Of a DNA stretch of 64,000 nucleotides, positions 46,918-59,600 are shown piece by piece. The notes beneath the pieces were generated by a model that did no database searches, was not told the origin of the DNA, and saw only the letters and a program-made list of their open reading frames with translations. Origin of the DNA: Acholeplasmataceae bacterium (GTDB taxonomy: Bacteria; Bacillota_I; Bacilli_A; Acholeplasmatales; Acholeplasmataceae); the NCBI GenBank assembly GCA_007692425.1, contig RECG01000006.1:89288-153287 (forward strand), written 5' to 3'. The translations under genes were made by a program, and so were the position numbers. Within the stretch, counting starts at the first letter, position 1. The number at the start of each line of letters is the position of its first letter.

Positions 46918-47346
46918 ATGGCAGATGTACTGATCGTGTATTGGAGTGGTACAGGCAACACGGAAATCATGGCCGAGCATATCAAAGCAGGCGTCGAAGC
47001 CGCTGGTTTGAGTGCTGATTTGCGTAGTGTGGATGATGTGGAGGCCAACGAAGTCCAAGCGTTTGACAAAATCGCCTTTGGGTGTCCCTCAATGGGTCTT
47101 GAAGTGCTTGAAGAAGATGAATTTGAACCTTTTTTCAGCGCTGTTGAAAACCATCTTGAAGGTAAAAAAGTCGCCTTGTTCGGCTCTTATGGCTGGGGCG
47201 AAGGCGAATGGATGGAACTGTGGGAGGCGCGCACCAAAAAAACAGGCGCCGTCTTGTTTGAATCAAGCCTGACGATCAATTCGACACCGAGTGGTGAAGA
47301 AGAGGAAGCGTGCAAGGCCTTCGGACAACGTTTCGCATCTTTTTGA
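46918..47346 (+). CDS. Flavodoxin
   Basis: A 142-residue short-chain flavodoxin, an FMN electron carrier. FMN phosphate loop VYWSGTGNTEIMAE at the N-terminus, then FGCPSMGLEVLEEDEFEPF and the FMN-binding FGSYGWGEGEWME. SD AAGGAG. It is a single-gene unit with consensus promoter and terminator, suggesting high expression. Confidence 0.93.
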   Translation: MADVLIVYWSGTGNTEIMAEHIKAGVEAAGLSADLRSVDDVEANEVQAFDKIAFGCPSMGLEVLEEDEFEPFFSAVENHLEGKKVALFGSYGWGEGEWMELWEARTKKTGAVLFESSLTINSTPSGEEEEACKAFGQRFASF

Positions 47347-47352
47347 ATGTTG

Positions 47353-47382
47353 AAAAATGCTTTCTCACGAAGGCATTTTTTT
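47353..47382 (+). terminator. Intrinsic terminator after flavodoxin
   Basis: AAAAATGCTTT (47353-47363) pairs with AAGGCATTTTT (47370-47380), followed by more T. Confidence 0.85.
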
Positions 47383-47403
47383 ATCGAAATCAAGGCGTGC
47401 ATT

Positions 47404-47430
47404 TGCTATAATGGAAATAGGTGATCGCTT
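47404..47430 (+). promoter_or_regulatory. Compact extended -10 promoter plus SD of dnaE
   Basis: TGC-TATAAT (47404-47412), AGGTGAT (47419-47425) and a TTG start at 47430, with 17 nt between -10 and start. Same layout as prfA, yigZ, cca and yycJ. Confidence 0.65.
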
Positions 47431-50402
47431 TGTTCGGCATGTTTTATTTACAAAGTGCATATAGCATGCTCAACAACGTCATCCCGGTTGAGACACTGGT
47501 TGAAAAAGCCAAGTCCGCCGGCTATGATTTTGTTGCGCTGTCCGATGAAAACCTGCATGCGTTGCCGGCTTTTTTCCGCAGCGCCAACCACGCCGGCATC
47601 AAACCCGTCATCGGTTTGAGAATGACCGTCATGTGCGATGATGTGCCAAGCACGTTCCTGGTATATGTCCAAAACCGGAAAGGCTATGAGAACCTGCTCG
47701 ACCTGATCCGGCTCAAATTGGACAATGGCGAGGTGATGCTTGACGACCTTGACTCACGCCAACAAGGATTGGTTTGGATCACTTCGGCCCCTGACAACGT
47801 CATCATCGAGGCCATCTTGAATGATGATATTGACAACGCGGGAACTTATGTCCGCCGGTTTTCGGACCTGCTGTCGTCCTTTCATCTCGGGCTTTCCCTC
47901 GACACCATGGTCCTTGAGATGAAGGTGGCGCCTGCATTAATGGCACTGGCGGAGTCATTGGCGGTCAAAGTCGTGCCTTTGCATCAGACATCTTATCTGG
48001 TGCCGGAACAAAAAGAGGTTTATGAAGCGCTGATTAGGATTGCTGATGAAAAGAATACCATCCCGGAAGACGCCGACTATCATTTTCTGGACAAGACCGC
48101 TTTGCAGTCTTTGTTTTCAGAGTATCCGGTCGTTTTCGAACATGCGGCAGCCATTGCCAAGACCATTCGTTTCGATTGGCAGCCCCCCCGTTTCGAGATG
48201 CCTGCCTATCCGCTTGAGCAAGGTGTCAGCACGCAAGCCTACCTGTCATCCCTGGCCGGTATCGGCTTAAAGAAACGACTGCGACAACATCCTGTTTCCG
48301 ATGTGAAAAGTTATCAGAAACGACTCACCTACGAACTCACAATCATTGACAAGATGGGTTACAACGATTATTTCTTGATTGTCTACGACTTTGTTAAATA
48401 TGCCAAAAACAACGCCATCCTGGTCGGCCCCGGCCGGGGTTCGGCAGCCGGTTCGTTGGTGGCCTGGTGTCTCGGCATCACCGATGTCGATCCAATCGCT
48501 TATGACTTGTTGTTTGAACGGTTTCTCAATCCCGAACGGATGAGCCTGCCCGACATCGATCTCGATTTCCCTGACAACAGGCGTGACGAAGTCATCGACT
48601 ATGTCAAGACACGATATGGTGAGTCCCATATGGTATCGATCGTGACATTCGGCACGTTCGCGCTTCGTTCATCCATCCGTGACATCGCCCGCGTCATGCG
48701 TATCGATCCGGCCCGGGTCGCAGGCATCATCGCCCGTGCGAACAGCGGTGATTTCGATGACACCGATCATGAATTGATGCGTCTTCTGCGCGTTGCCAAA
48801 GCCATCGAAGGGTTGCCAAGACATACCGGCACCCATCCGGCCGGCATGATTCTTTCCAAACAGGACCTGACACGTCATCTCCCCCTTCAAGCAGGGTCTT
48901 TTACCTTTTATCAAAGTCAGTTTGAAGCCAAAGAACTGGAAGACATGGGGCTGCTCAAAATCGACTTTCTCGGCATCCGCAACCTCACAGTCATCGACGA
49001 TGTCCGCCAACACTTGAAAAACGCAGGCACGCCCCTGCATCTACCGGACATTGATTTGAAGGATGCCAAGACCTATCAGCTGTTATCAGAAGCCCGGACA
49101 TCCGGCGTGTTTCAACTTGAATCACATGGTATGCGCAACGTCCTGCGCAAACTCAAGCCCGACAACTTTGAGGATCTGGTGGCCATCCTGGCCTTGTACA
49201 GACCGGGCCCGATGAACAACATCGACACCTACATCGCCCGTCGTGCCGGCAAGCCATTCAAATATGTGCATCCCCTTCTGGAGCCGATCTTGAAACCGAC
49301 CTATGGCATCATTGTCTATCAGGAACAGATCATGCGCATCGCCAACGAATTCGCAGGCTACTCCCTGGCTGAAGCCGACCTGCTCAGACGCGGCATCTCC
49401 AAAAAAGACAAACAGATCCTGGAAGAAGAAAGGCAGCGTTTCATCGCCAAGTGCCAAAAACAAGGACACGAGAACACGCTGGCCGCTGACATTTACGATT
49501 ACATCGTCAAGTTCGCCGATTATGGCTTCAACCGCAGCCACAGCGTAGCCTACGCCCTGGTCGCCTATCAGATGGCCTATCTCAAAGCCAATCATTTTGC
49601 GGCCTTCATGAGCACGCTGCTGACCAGCATCATCGGCAATGAAGGCCTGACACTATCCTATCTGGACGAAATACGTAAAGAAGGGATTGACATCCTGCCA
49701 CCGGACATTCGCACCAGCGGTCTGGGTTATCAATATGAAGACGGCAAGATCATCCTGCCTTTGCTGGCCATCAAGACCCTGGGTCGGACGACGGTACAAA
49801 AAATCATCGATGTGCGTGACGCACAACCTTTTTCCAGTTATCACGACTTCAAACTCAGACTCAAGAAAGAACTCAACGAACGCAACATCGAAATGTTGAT
49901 ACATGGTGGTGCACTCGATGGTTTCGGTAAGAACCGGAAAACATTGGCTATGCACACCGAAATCGAAACTGCCGGATATGAACAGTACATCACAGATTTC
50001 AACATCCAGGATCATGACGACTACACATTTGCGGAAAAAGCCGGCTTCGAACGTGCCGCACTCGGGTTCAACCTACGTTATCATCCGGTCTTCATGTATC
50101 AGGATGTCAAAAAAAATAAACGTCTTGACGCGCTTGCCGACCTCGACCAAAAACACGTGGTCGTGGTTTTGGCTTACATGAAAGCAAGCCGCGAAATCAC
50201 AACCAAGACAGGGGAAACGATGGCCTTTGTCACCCTCGATGACGGACACCGTGAAATCGAAGCCGCGGTGTTTGCCGACCTGTACCAAAAGCAGCCGTCA
50301 CCGCTTACATCCGATGTCAGGATCTACACCATCAAGGCAAAGCAATATCAAGGCAGGAAAACCTATCAAATCGCAAACATCGAAAATATCGATAACGGCT
50401 AA
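47430..50402 (+). CDS. dnaE: DNA polymerase III alpha subunit, DnaE type
   Basis: C-family polymerase, about 990 residues. Active-site blocks are GPGRGSAAGSLVAWCLGITD and LPDIDLDFPDNRRDEVIDYV, then AILALYRPGPM, and a C-terminal OB fold (VVVLAYMKASREITTKTG). The PHP domain at the N-terminus has lost its metal ligands (LQSAYSMLNN and LSDENLHAL in place of HxH and TDH), so proofreading by PHP is unlikely. Probably the DnaE partner of PolC, as in B. subtilis, although shorter than the usual 1,100. TTG 47430 has the best SD spacing; ATG 47439 is the alternative. Confidence 0.9.
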   Translation: MFGMFYLQSAYSMLNNVIPVETLVEKAKSAGYDFVALSDENLHALPAFFRSANHAGIKPVIGLRMTVMCDDVPSTFLVYVQNRKGYENLLDLIRLKLDNGEVMLDDLDSRQQGLVWITSAPDNVIIEAILNDDIDNAGTYVRRFSDLLSSFHLGLSLDTMVLEMKVAPALMALAESLAVKVVPLHQTSYLVPEQKEVYEALIRIADEKNTIPEDADYHFLDKTALQSLFSEYPVVFEHAAAIAKTIRFDWQPPRFEMPAYPLEQGVSTQAYLSSLAGIGLKKRLRQHPVSDVKSYQKRLTYELTIIDKMGYNDYFLIVYDFVKYAKNNAILVGPGRGSAAGSLVAWCLGITDVDPIAYDLLFERFLNPERMSLPDIDLDFPDNRRDEVIDYVKTRYGESHMVSIVTFGTFALRSSIRDIARVMRIDPARVAGIIARANSGDFDDTDHELMRLLRVAKAIEGLPRHTGTHPAGMILSKQDLTRHLPLQAGSFTFYQSQFEAKELEDMGLLKIDFLGIRNLTVIDDVRQHLKNAGTPLHLPDIDLKDAKTYQLLSEARTSGVFQLESHGMRNVLRKLKPDNFEDLVAILALYRPGPMNNIDTYIARRAGKPFKYVHPLLEPILKPTYGIIVYQEQIMRIANEFAGYSLAEADLLRRGISKKDKQILEEERQRFIAKCQKQGHENTLAADIYDYIVKFADYGFNRSHSVAYALVAYQMAYLKANHFAAFMSTLLTSIIGNEGLTLSYLDEIRKEGIDILPPDIRTSGLGYQYEDGKIILPLLAIKTLGRTTVQKIIDVRDAQPFSSYHDFKLRLKKELNERNIEMLIHGGALDGFGKNRKTLAMHTEIETAGYEQYITDFNIQDHDDYTFAEKAGFERAALGFNLRYHPVFMYQDVKKNKRLDALADLDQKHVVVVLAYMKASREITTKTGETMAFVTLDDGHREIEAAVFADLYQKQPSPLTSDVRIYTIKAKQYQGRKTYQIANIENIDNG

Positions 50403-50414
50403 TTTTTAGCCGTT
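50394..50414 (+). terminator. Possible weak terminator after dnaE
   Basis: AACGGCTAA (50394-50402, including the stop codon) pairs with TTAGCCGTT (50406-50414), loop TTT. The T-run after it is short. The remaining AT-rich space up to 50660 contains only the promoters of the next gene. Confidence 0.45.
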
Positions 50415-50569
50415 TATGATAAGAAAAAGATATAGGGCAAATAGGATTTTACGCCATTTTACCGTGAAAAACATACACATATTTGCGATAATGCGAAAAC
50501 CCTTCCAAAAATTAAACGGCCACAATCATGTAAATAGTGCGCAAAAAATATAACTATGTTTATATTTTA

Positions 50570-50618
50570 TTGAAGTCGCAACTTTTATTTGTTAAAATAT
50601 AGGCAAATGAGGTAAAAT
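50570..50618 (+). promoter_or_regulatory. Tandem predicted promoters of the giant gene
   Basis: TTGAAG (50570-50575), 17 nt, TAAAAT (50593-50598); and TTGTTA (50589-50594), 18 nt, TAAAAT (50613-50618). SD AAAGGTGG lies just before ATG 50661. Confidence 0.5.
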
Positions 50619-50660
50619 AGAAATAAATGGTGTAAGACTAAAAGAAAGGTGGTACTATTT

Positions 50661-53600
50661 ATGCCATCATTGCTATTGATTCAATGGGGTATCGTAGGTT
50701 TTTTCGTATTAATTCACTTTTTGATCGGCTTCAAGAGAGGTACGAGTAAATCCGGATACTATACTGTTGTCAGTATCCTGATGACCATTTTCACCCTATG
50801 GCTCGTTTCACTCATCACGATCCGTTGGTTCATTTCACCGGAGGGTTTGCTCAATCTTGTGCAAAACGCGACGGGAAATGGTGTGCCGGCTGATCTCGAG
50901 CAGCTGTTTTTAGACCCGAACTTAAGCGGCTTTGTATTCGCTATGATCGATTTGGTCTTGAGACTGCTCGCTTTCTTCCTGATCTATCCGCTACTGAAGT
51001 GGGTACTTACCTTCGCAGTCTTTAGAACAGTTTGGAAGCGTGTCGTCCTGAAAGAGTTGTTGAAACGGCAAAATGAAAGAATCAGCAGAGACATCGAGCA
51101 ACAGACAAGCCCGAGACCTGCCAAAACCAGAAAGAGACTCCAACTCAATGCCCAAAGCCGGCTATTGGGTGGCGCTTTTGGTGCGGTAAGAGGTTTTATT
51201 GTTGCTTTTGTTTTGCTTTTGCCGCTTTTGGTACTGGCCAGTTTCACCGCTGGCTTGTCAGAAGGCAGTGAACCACTTGCCAATGAAAACAACGAAATGC
51301 AGTTAAGCATCGCTGAACTGCAAAACGATGAAGCCATTCCCGGAGAGTTCCAAGAGCTGATTGACTATTTCAATCAACTCAACCGTGGTCCGCTCGGCTC
51401 ACTTGCACGCGCGACCAATATCGACCGCTTGCTTTTCGACATGGTATTCACCACCCGGATTGTCACGCCCGACCTCCCGACCGCAAGCATTAATTTCGGT
51501 GAGGAGTTCGAGGCCGTCTTCGGCATTGTATCCGTACTCATCGAAGGTGGCTACCTGAGTAGCGACTTTGATGTCGAATCCATTTCAGCGGATAATCTTG
51601 ATGACTTTGAACAAATTTTTGATTATCTGGGCCGTTCCAATTTGATCGCCTGGGTGATTCCCATCGCTGTCAAGTACGTGGTAGAGAATGTCCTGCCCGA
51701 ACAAATGGACGGCATCAACCTTTACGACAGGCCTGCCAGCGCCGCTGCGCTCGAGGCTTTTGGCGACATCGTCTGGAGCGAGGAGTTCTCCCGGCTCTAT
51801 GACGTCATCGAAGCCGTCTTGGAATTTGCTTCGGTTTCCGAGTTGATGATGTATGCCGATAATCCCGAATTATTGGCAGAGTTGACACAGGCTGAAGGTG
51901 AGGCATTGGCAGATATCTTCCGTGCCCTCGGACAACTGAAGACATTGACGCTGGTCAACATCGCTGTTGATTATGCGACCACACTTGAAGATCTTCATGA
52001 GATGTTAAGCTGGATGACACCGGAAGAAGCAGAAGCCTATTTACAGGATCGTCTGGACTTCATTCTTTCCGATGTCGAGTACTTTGTCGGTGACGAAGGC
52101 GTCTTGGCTGACATTGCCAACCTGATTGCATTCTTCTTTGATGACACCTATGATGTCGACCTTTCCGTCCTTTTCGATCTCGAGGATAATCCCGAAGCAT
52201 TGCTTACTGAAGGTTTTGCTGAATGGTTGGGCGCTTTGATTGATGAATTGATTGAAATTCAATTGGTCATGGAATTGATACCGCTTGGTGTCGATATCGC
52301 CATTTACAACACGTTTGGTGAAGATGCTGAATATACGTTTGCTGAAGACTTGATCGAAGCGTTTGAAGACGTTGAATGGGATCAAGAGTTCACCAATATC
52401 GGTGACATCTACAAAGAAATCGTCAAGCTTGGCTTGGGCGTTCTCTTTGAAGACGATGCCGACCTTTATGCCTTGATTGATGAACTGGCCGTCGATCACA
52501 TGCCGACACTGCGTGTGATCGTCCATAAGATTTTCGAAGACAGCCAAATCATCAACAAGACGTTTGAAGTCGCCGCTCCGGCCGTCATCGACCTTGCATT
52601 TGAAGATGATGAGGAACTGCGCGACCTGTTACTGACCATCCTGATGGAAGATGATGAACTCATTATCAGCCTGGGTCAGGAAGTCAACACCATTCTTGAT
52701 ATTGTAGAAACCTTATATACTTTCACCACCGTTTCCGAATTGATTGACATGATGGAAATGGATACAGAAGACCAACTGGCATTCATCGATGACCTGCTGA
52801 CTGATCACATGCCAGCATTACGTGTGATCATTTCACAAGTGTTCGAAGATAGCCAGATTGTCAGCCGAGCCGTCAACCTTGCCACCGCCCGGGTGCTGGC
52901 CATGGTCTTTGATGAAGAAGACGATTTATATGACCTTCTGATGACGGTTTTGATCGAAGATGATGAACTCGCCATTGATCTGGTGGCGGAATTCAACACC
53001 ATCCTTGATATTGTCGAAACGCTTTACACCTTTACAACCCTGTCTGAATTGTTGAGCGTCATGGATGAAGACACAGAGGCGCAACTCGCCTTTGTCGATG
53101 ATCTCATGACCGACCACATGGCTGCCTTGCGCACGATCATCGGACAGATTTTCGAAGACAGCCAGATTGTCAGCCGTTCACTTGATTTGGCCATGGGACA
53201 AGTCTTGAGACTGGTGATCGATGAGGAAGATGAACTATTTGATCTTCTTGAAATCGTCCTGGTCGAAGATGATGCGCTCGCGATCGACATCGTGGCGGAA
53301 TTCAACACCATTCTTGACATTGTCGAAACGCTCTACACCTTTACAACATTCTCCGAACTCGTGGAAGTGATGGATCAGGACACAGAGGCGCAACTCGCCT
53401 TTGCCGACGATGTATTGGTTGACCACATGGCGGCATTGCGCACCATTGTCGGATACATCTTTGAAGACAGCCAGATTGTCACCCGTTCACTTGATCTGGC
53501 CATCACACAGGTCCTCGGTCTTGTGGTTGACGAAGATGACAGATTCTATGACTTTATCGAAACGATATTGATTGAAAATGACGAACTCGCCATTGACATG

Positions 53601-56600
53601 GCCTTGGAGTTCAACAACATCCTTGATATCGTCGAATCCCTTTATGCCTTCACCACGCTGTCAGAATTGATAGGCGTCGGTGATTTCGAGACGCAGGAAC
53701 TGGTTGAATTTATCGGCCGTTTCGGTGCGATTGATGAAGCAGAATTTGATCAACTGCATGATGCGGTGCTCAGCCTGCAAGTCCTTGCACGCATGGGGGC
53801 CTCCGAATTACAGTTCATCAAGGACGAGATGGAAATCGACATGCTCTATGTGCCGACAACCGTCGACCTTGGTGCCGATCTCTCCACCGTTCTCGGACTG
53901 GCTTATCACGTTGCCTTGTACGTCAATGACGCGTTGGTCGTGACGCCGGACTATGAAGACATTGACCTTGCACCTTTGTTTGCCGACCTTGAATTCAGAG
54001 CCTATCTGATGAGCACGGAAGCAGACAAACATTCCGATCTTATTCTTGCCAACATCGCTTATCTGCTCCAAACCATGAGCGAAGATGAAGAAGGCATTGG
54101 ACAATTCCTGTTCCTGCCGGATGTCTTGGCGGATGCCGATCCGGAAAGCGAATTGTGGGTTGCTGAGATCAACGCTTTGCTTGAAGCGGTCTTTGATCTT
54201 GCCGCCTACTTTGTCGACTCGCCTTATCTGACACTCTCATTAAATGGCATCAATGCGCTGACAGAAGACATCGGTGCGGTCCAACTTGGTCTTGTGACCC
54301 AGTTTGCCGACATGGCCGAAGTCGACGCAGCCTTTGGTGGTTTTGATGCATCCATGATTTTCAGAAGCAGCGTGCCGGCTGTCATCGACGGACTTGAAAT
54401 CGAGCTTGTCGAAGGATTTGTCCTGGCCACGCCTGACCTGGTCATTGAAGACAACATGTTGCTTGCAGGCGTTCTTGGAGAAACCATCCAAGCGGTTGCC
54501 AACTTCCTGCATGAACTGAATGACACGCTTGGATTCGCGACCGTCGCCGATTTGACGGATAACGAAGACATGCTGTTATTCCTTGAAGCATACAACGAAG
54601 TCAGTATCACCGCCATCAACACGTTGGTCGGTGCCGATCTGCTACGTGGCATCATCAGCGACGCGCTGCTCAGCCCTGACGTCCAGGCATTTGTCCGTGA
54701 AACGGTCAATGCCGGCGTCGAAGGTCTGACCGTCAGCAGTGATTTCTTCGCCTTTGAAAGAAGCAATGGTCTGACCACACAAGATCTGGCCGACCTGTTG
54801 ATTGCCATCCATGCCCTTCAGATCACACGTGATGTGATTGAAGCGCCAGATATGCATGTGTTTGCCTATCTTGCCACTTTTGATGATGCGAAACTCAATA
54901 CCGTATTTGATGCACGCATGTTGCGTGAAATCATGACGTTCGTCATCACCGATATCGGTGTGATGGAATTTGTCGCCGGCATGATCGAGGAACAACTTGA
55001 TGCCGCCTTGGCTGATATCGAAATGCTCCAAGACATGGATTTTGGCGATCTGCTTGATGTCATGCCCATCCTTGAATACATCGCCAGCATCCGTGGAGAT
55101 GACGGGCTGTTCGACGTGTTCGAGATCAAGAACCTGATCAAGACCGTCAACACGCTCGGCCTGACCACCCTTTATGACCTGGACAACTTTGAGGACATCG
55201 CATATATCCATCAAGTGATTGCCACAACCGGTGTCGTCGAACAGTTGTTTGCATCCGAACGCATCCATCGCAGCCTCAGCTATTCGTTGACCAATCCGGA
55301 GACCCATGAAATCCTGGCCGAACTAGTCTCGTCGGTCCTTGAGGAACTCACTGGTGTCCCGCATGCGTTCGATCCCGAACTCTTCAATCTGAACCAGCCG
55401 AAATATAATCTGTTCGAATTCAACACACACTTTGGTTGGTTGATCAATGTGGCCGACATCAAGCAATTGCTGTTGTCGGCAACCCGTGTTGACTGGTTGG
55501 CCATTCCGATCGGTGAACAGGAAACCACGCTTGATCTCGTATTTGCCTTGGTGGATTACTTCATGACAGAGGATCGATTTGATGTGACTCACATCGACTA
55601 CATCCTGAACTCGAAGATCATCATGGCTGTCATTGACAAGGCCATCAACCTTGAAACCAATGACTACGGGTTGCAAGAATACTATGTTTCGGTCATCAAC
55701 AACATGTTGCCTGATTTCGGCATTGACTTTCTTGATGGTGTCGAATTCACCGACAACCTGCTTGCCATGCGTGGCATCTCAGATGAACAAGGCGTTCTAA
55801 AAGCTTCCGAGCTTGTCGCCATCCTCAAGACCGTCCAACTGGTCGGACTCAAGGTGGACTTTGACAATATCACGCTTGATACCGCGCTTGGCTTCATTGA
55901 TACCGATGACAACGAGAATGACATTGAGGACTATGAGGAACTGTTCCAGTCGACTATTCTGCTAAGCTTGATCACCAATGTCTTGGGCGAACCCGCCGTG
56001 ATTGACATCCTGCGTGGCTTTGCCGAACCGATCATTGATGAATTCCTGGCTTCAGACGCGCTGTTCAACGGACTTGTCATCGACCTCGAACCGATCCTGT
56101 TGATTCCTTCGAAGATTGTCGATGAAGATGGCAACTTCGATTACATGGATGTTCGTGGCGTGCTGGTCACCCTGAATCGTCTGGGTGTCGGCGGCTTCGA
56201 CAACATCCTCGATGATCTATTGAATATTCCGCTTGATGCGTTGTATGTCCTGGTTGAAATCGAAGAAGATGGCGTCAACGGACTGCGTTTCCTTGCCGAC
56301 ACGAAGACCATTCGTCTCATCTTTGATGCCGCCTTAAAGCAAGACGGTGCCATCGAATGGGGCCTTGGCCTTGCCAGTGCCAACCTTGGCATCGATCTGA
56401 ACGGTATGGATCTGACATTCGGCACACAATTCGATGATGAGACGGGCGCATTGTCCGCGGATCATTTCTATGAACTGCTGCTGGCGCTTGCCACTGTTGA
56501 CATCAACGCGATTCTGGCCGAAGAGGATACGCTTGCCATCGTACTCGCCCTGCTTGACGAACCTTTCACGCACGTGCCTGGCGATGCGCTGCTCCATCTT

Positions 56601-59600
56601 TATAATTCCGCGATTCTTGTCCATCTGATTTCCACGGCAATCGAATATGAAGCGCTTCAGAACTTTGCGGTCGACATGCTGAACGGCATCTTGGAGGATA
56701 TCATCGCCGGCCTGTCTCCTGATCTTACCGTCAGGGCGCTCACGGCCGAGGAACTAGGCATCTCTTATGCCTTGATCGACGAACCTGCCACCCGCGCGTT
56801 GCTAGTTGCCATCCGCAATACCGGTATCCGTAGCCTGGGTGAAGCACTCGAACTGGATACGATTCCCAAGATTGTCGAACAACTGAACCTTGAGAACAAT
56901 CGTTCCATCCTGCTCAATCTGCTGAACGCACCACTGGTCAAACATGTCATCAGCACCGTGTTACTCAACGATCTTTGGAGCGACGTCGCGGCCCAGTATG
57001 TCAATTTGATGGGTGCCGACTTCGATATTGAAATTGATGCTGAACTGCTTGTCATCGATCCAGCGCTTGTCGGTGCAGACGGCTATCTCAACATGACACA
57101 CATCCTTGAATTGATCGTCGTGGCTTATGTTGTCCTGACCGTTGATACCGAATTCACACCGGAGACCTTGCGCAAACTGGAAGACAACCTGCGCTTCGTC
57201 GGTGTGCTTCAGCCACGGATTGACCACATCCTGGATTCGACAATCCTGCATAACTATATCTATCGCATCCTCACCGACCAGGGCATGAAGGAACTCGCCG
57301 CTGATCTGCTCACCGCGCAACTCGAATCATTGGGTCTTGAGTTGACCATCAATGCCGACCGTTTCAATGTTCCACCGGCCGCCTTTGAAAACAACCAGCT
57401 CAAACGTTCCGAAGTGTATGCGTTACTGGGTGCGTTCAACGAACTCAACCTTGACAGCTTTGACGATTTTGGCAACTTCATGGATATCGATTATGTCTAC
57501 GACGTGATCGACAGCACCTTGGTGATCGAGAAACTGTTCTCATCGCTTTGGGTCCATGTCAGCGTCAGCAAGTTCTTCACCGATCTGGCTGCCCTGGGAG
57601 AGATTGCTGATATCGCCACCGCTTACATCAAACTTTATACAGGTATCGACCATACCATCACCTATGAAGACCTTGACTTTACAGAAGCCAAGTACGGATT
57701 GTTCTATCATGATGCCGAAACAGAAGAGATGCTTCTCCATGTTTCCGAAATCAAGCAATTCCTGCTTGCCGGCACCAGAATCAACTGGCTCGATCTCGAG
57801 ATCAGTGATGACCTGAATGCCGTGACCGATATCCTTGATCTTATCATGGCTGAAGGCACAGACAATGTCCGCAACATCGACTTCATGCTCGAGTCCAAGA
57901 TGTTGGTCGCCGTGCTCGACAAGCTGTTGAACATGGAAACCGACCCGATCGGCCTGAGATTGTTCTACACCGAACTGCTCAACACCTACCTGCCGCAACT
58001 CGGTATCGAACTGCTTGAGGATGTCGTGCTTTCCGACAACATCCTGACCATGCGTGGCGTAAGCGATGAGAACGGTGTCTTGAAGGCATCTGATCTGATT
58101 GCCATCTTTGATGCGCTTGAACTGCTTGATATCGCCGACGGCTTTGCTGTCGAGAAACTGTTCATGTTCATCGGACGTGATGCCAACGGCAACGGTGTCG
58201 AAGACTATGAAGACCTGTTCGCCTCCAAGTTGTTGCTCAGCTTGTTGACCAACGTCCTGTTCGAGGAAGACCTGCTTGATCTGGCCGCCGGCCTGATCGA
58301 GGAGATGCTTGATGACCTGTTGGCGTCAGACGCCATGTTTGAAGGTCTCGAACTCGACCTGCATCCGCTGGTGCGCATCCCGCAACAAATCATCGACGCG
58401 GAAGGCAACTTCGACTATATGGATCTGCGCCGGATTATCACGGTGCTCGAATTGCTTGGCGTCACCGAATACATGACATCCACGACACCGACCCAAACCA
58501 TGGCCACCTTCTTCGATGAATTGAACGCGATTCCGCTTTATGCCCTGCAAATCCTGGCTGAAGGCCAGGTCAATGGTGATAACGGACTGCTCTACATCGC
58601 ACAGACCAAGATTATCCGTGCGCTCTTCGACGCCGCCTTCAAGCAGGAAGGCCTGATTGACTGGGGTCTCGAATTCGGTACTGATACGCTTGATATCGAC
58701 CTGACAACCCTCAATCTCGTCTTTGGCACACAATTCGATGATGAGAACGGCGTGGTCTCCGTCGATCATCTATATGAATTCTTGCTGGCGCTCGCCGCCA
58801 TCGACGTTAAAGCGGTCCTGGACCAGGTAGATTCGCTCTACATCGTCCTTGCCTTGCTTGACGAACCATTCAGTTTCACATCTGGCGACCGCCTGTCCCA
58901 TCTTTATAATTCGGACATCCTTGTCCATATCTTAAGTGAAGTCATTGAGAACCCGGAAATTCAAAACTTCGGTGTCGACATGCTCAATGACATCCTTGCC
59001 GATGTCGTTGCCCAGTTGTCGCCTGACATTTCCGTGCGCCCGCTGACCGCAGCCGAACTCGGTTTGACTTACGACCATTTTGACCAACCCGCCACACGTG
59101 CATTGCTGGTCGCCCTGCGTAACACCGGCATCCAGACCCTGAGCGAAGCGCTTGAACTGGATACGGTCCACAAGATTGCAGACCAGCTCAACCTTGTCAA
59201 CAGCCCCGTGAAACTGTATGATGTCTTGAACGCACCATTGGTCAAACATATCATCAGCACCGTGCTGCTCAATGATTTGTGGACGGATATCACCGCCCAA
59301 TATGTCAACCTGCTGGCCGCTGATTTCGGCATCGAGATCGATGCGGACCTGCTGGTGATCGACCCGGCGCTTGTGGGTGCCGACGGCTATCTTGACATGA
59401 TGGACATCGTTGACCTGCTCGTGGTCGGTTATGTCATCGTCTCGCTTGACACCCAGTTCACACCGGCAACCTTGCGCAAGCTTGAGGACAACCTGCTGTT
59501 CATCGGCAAGAACCAGACACAGCTCGACCACATCCTGGATTCTGAAATCCTGATGACCTATGTCGATCGTATCCTGCTTGACATCCGCTTCAAGGAGCTT

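Noticed and set aside
52494..53729. 309-bp tandem repeats as a CRISPR array
   Set aside because: Units are long, in frame, contiguous and coding, with no spacer-repeat alternation.
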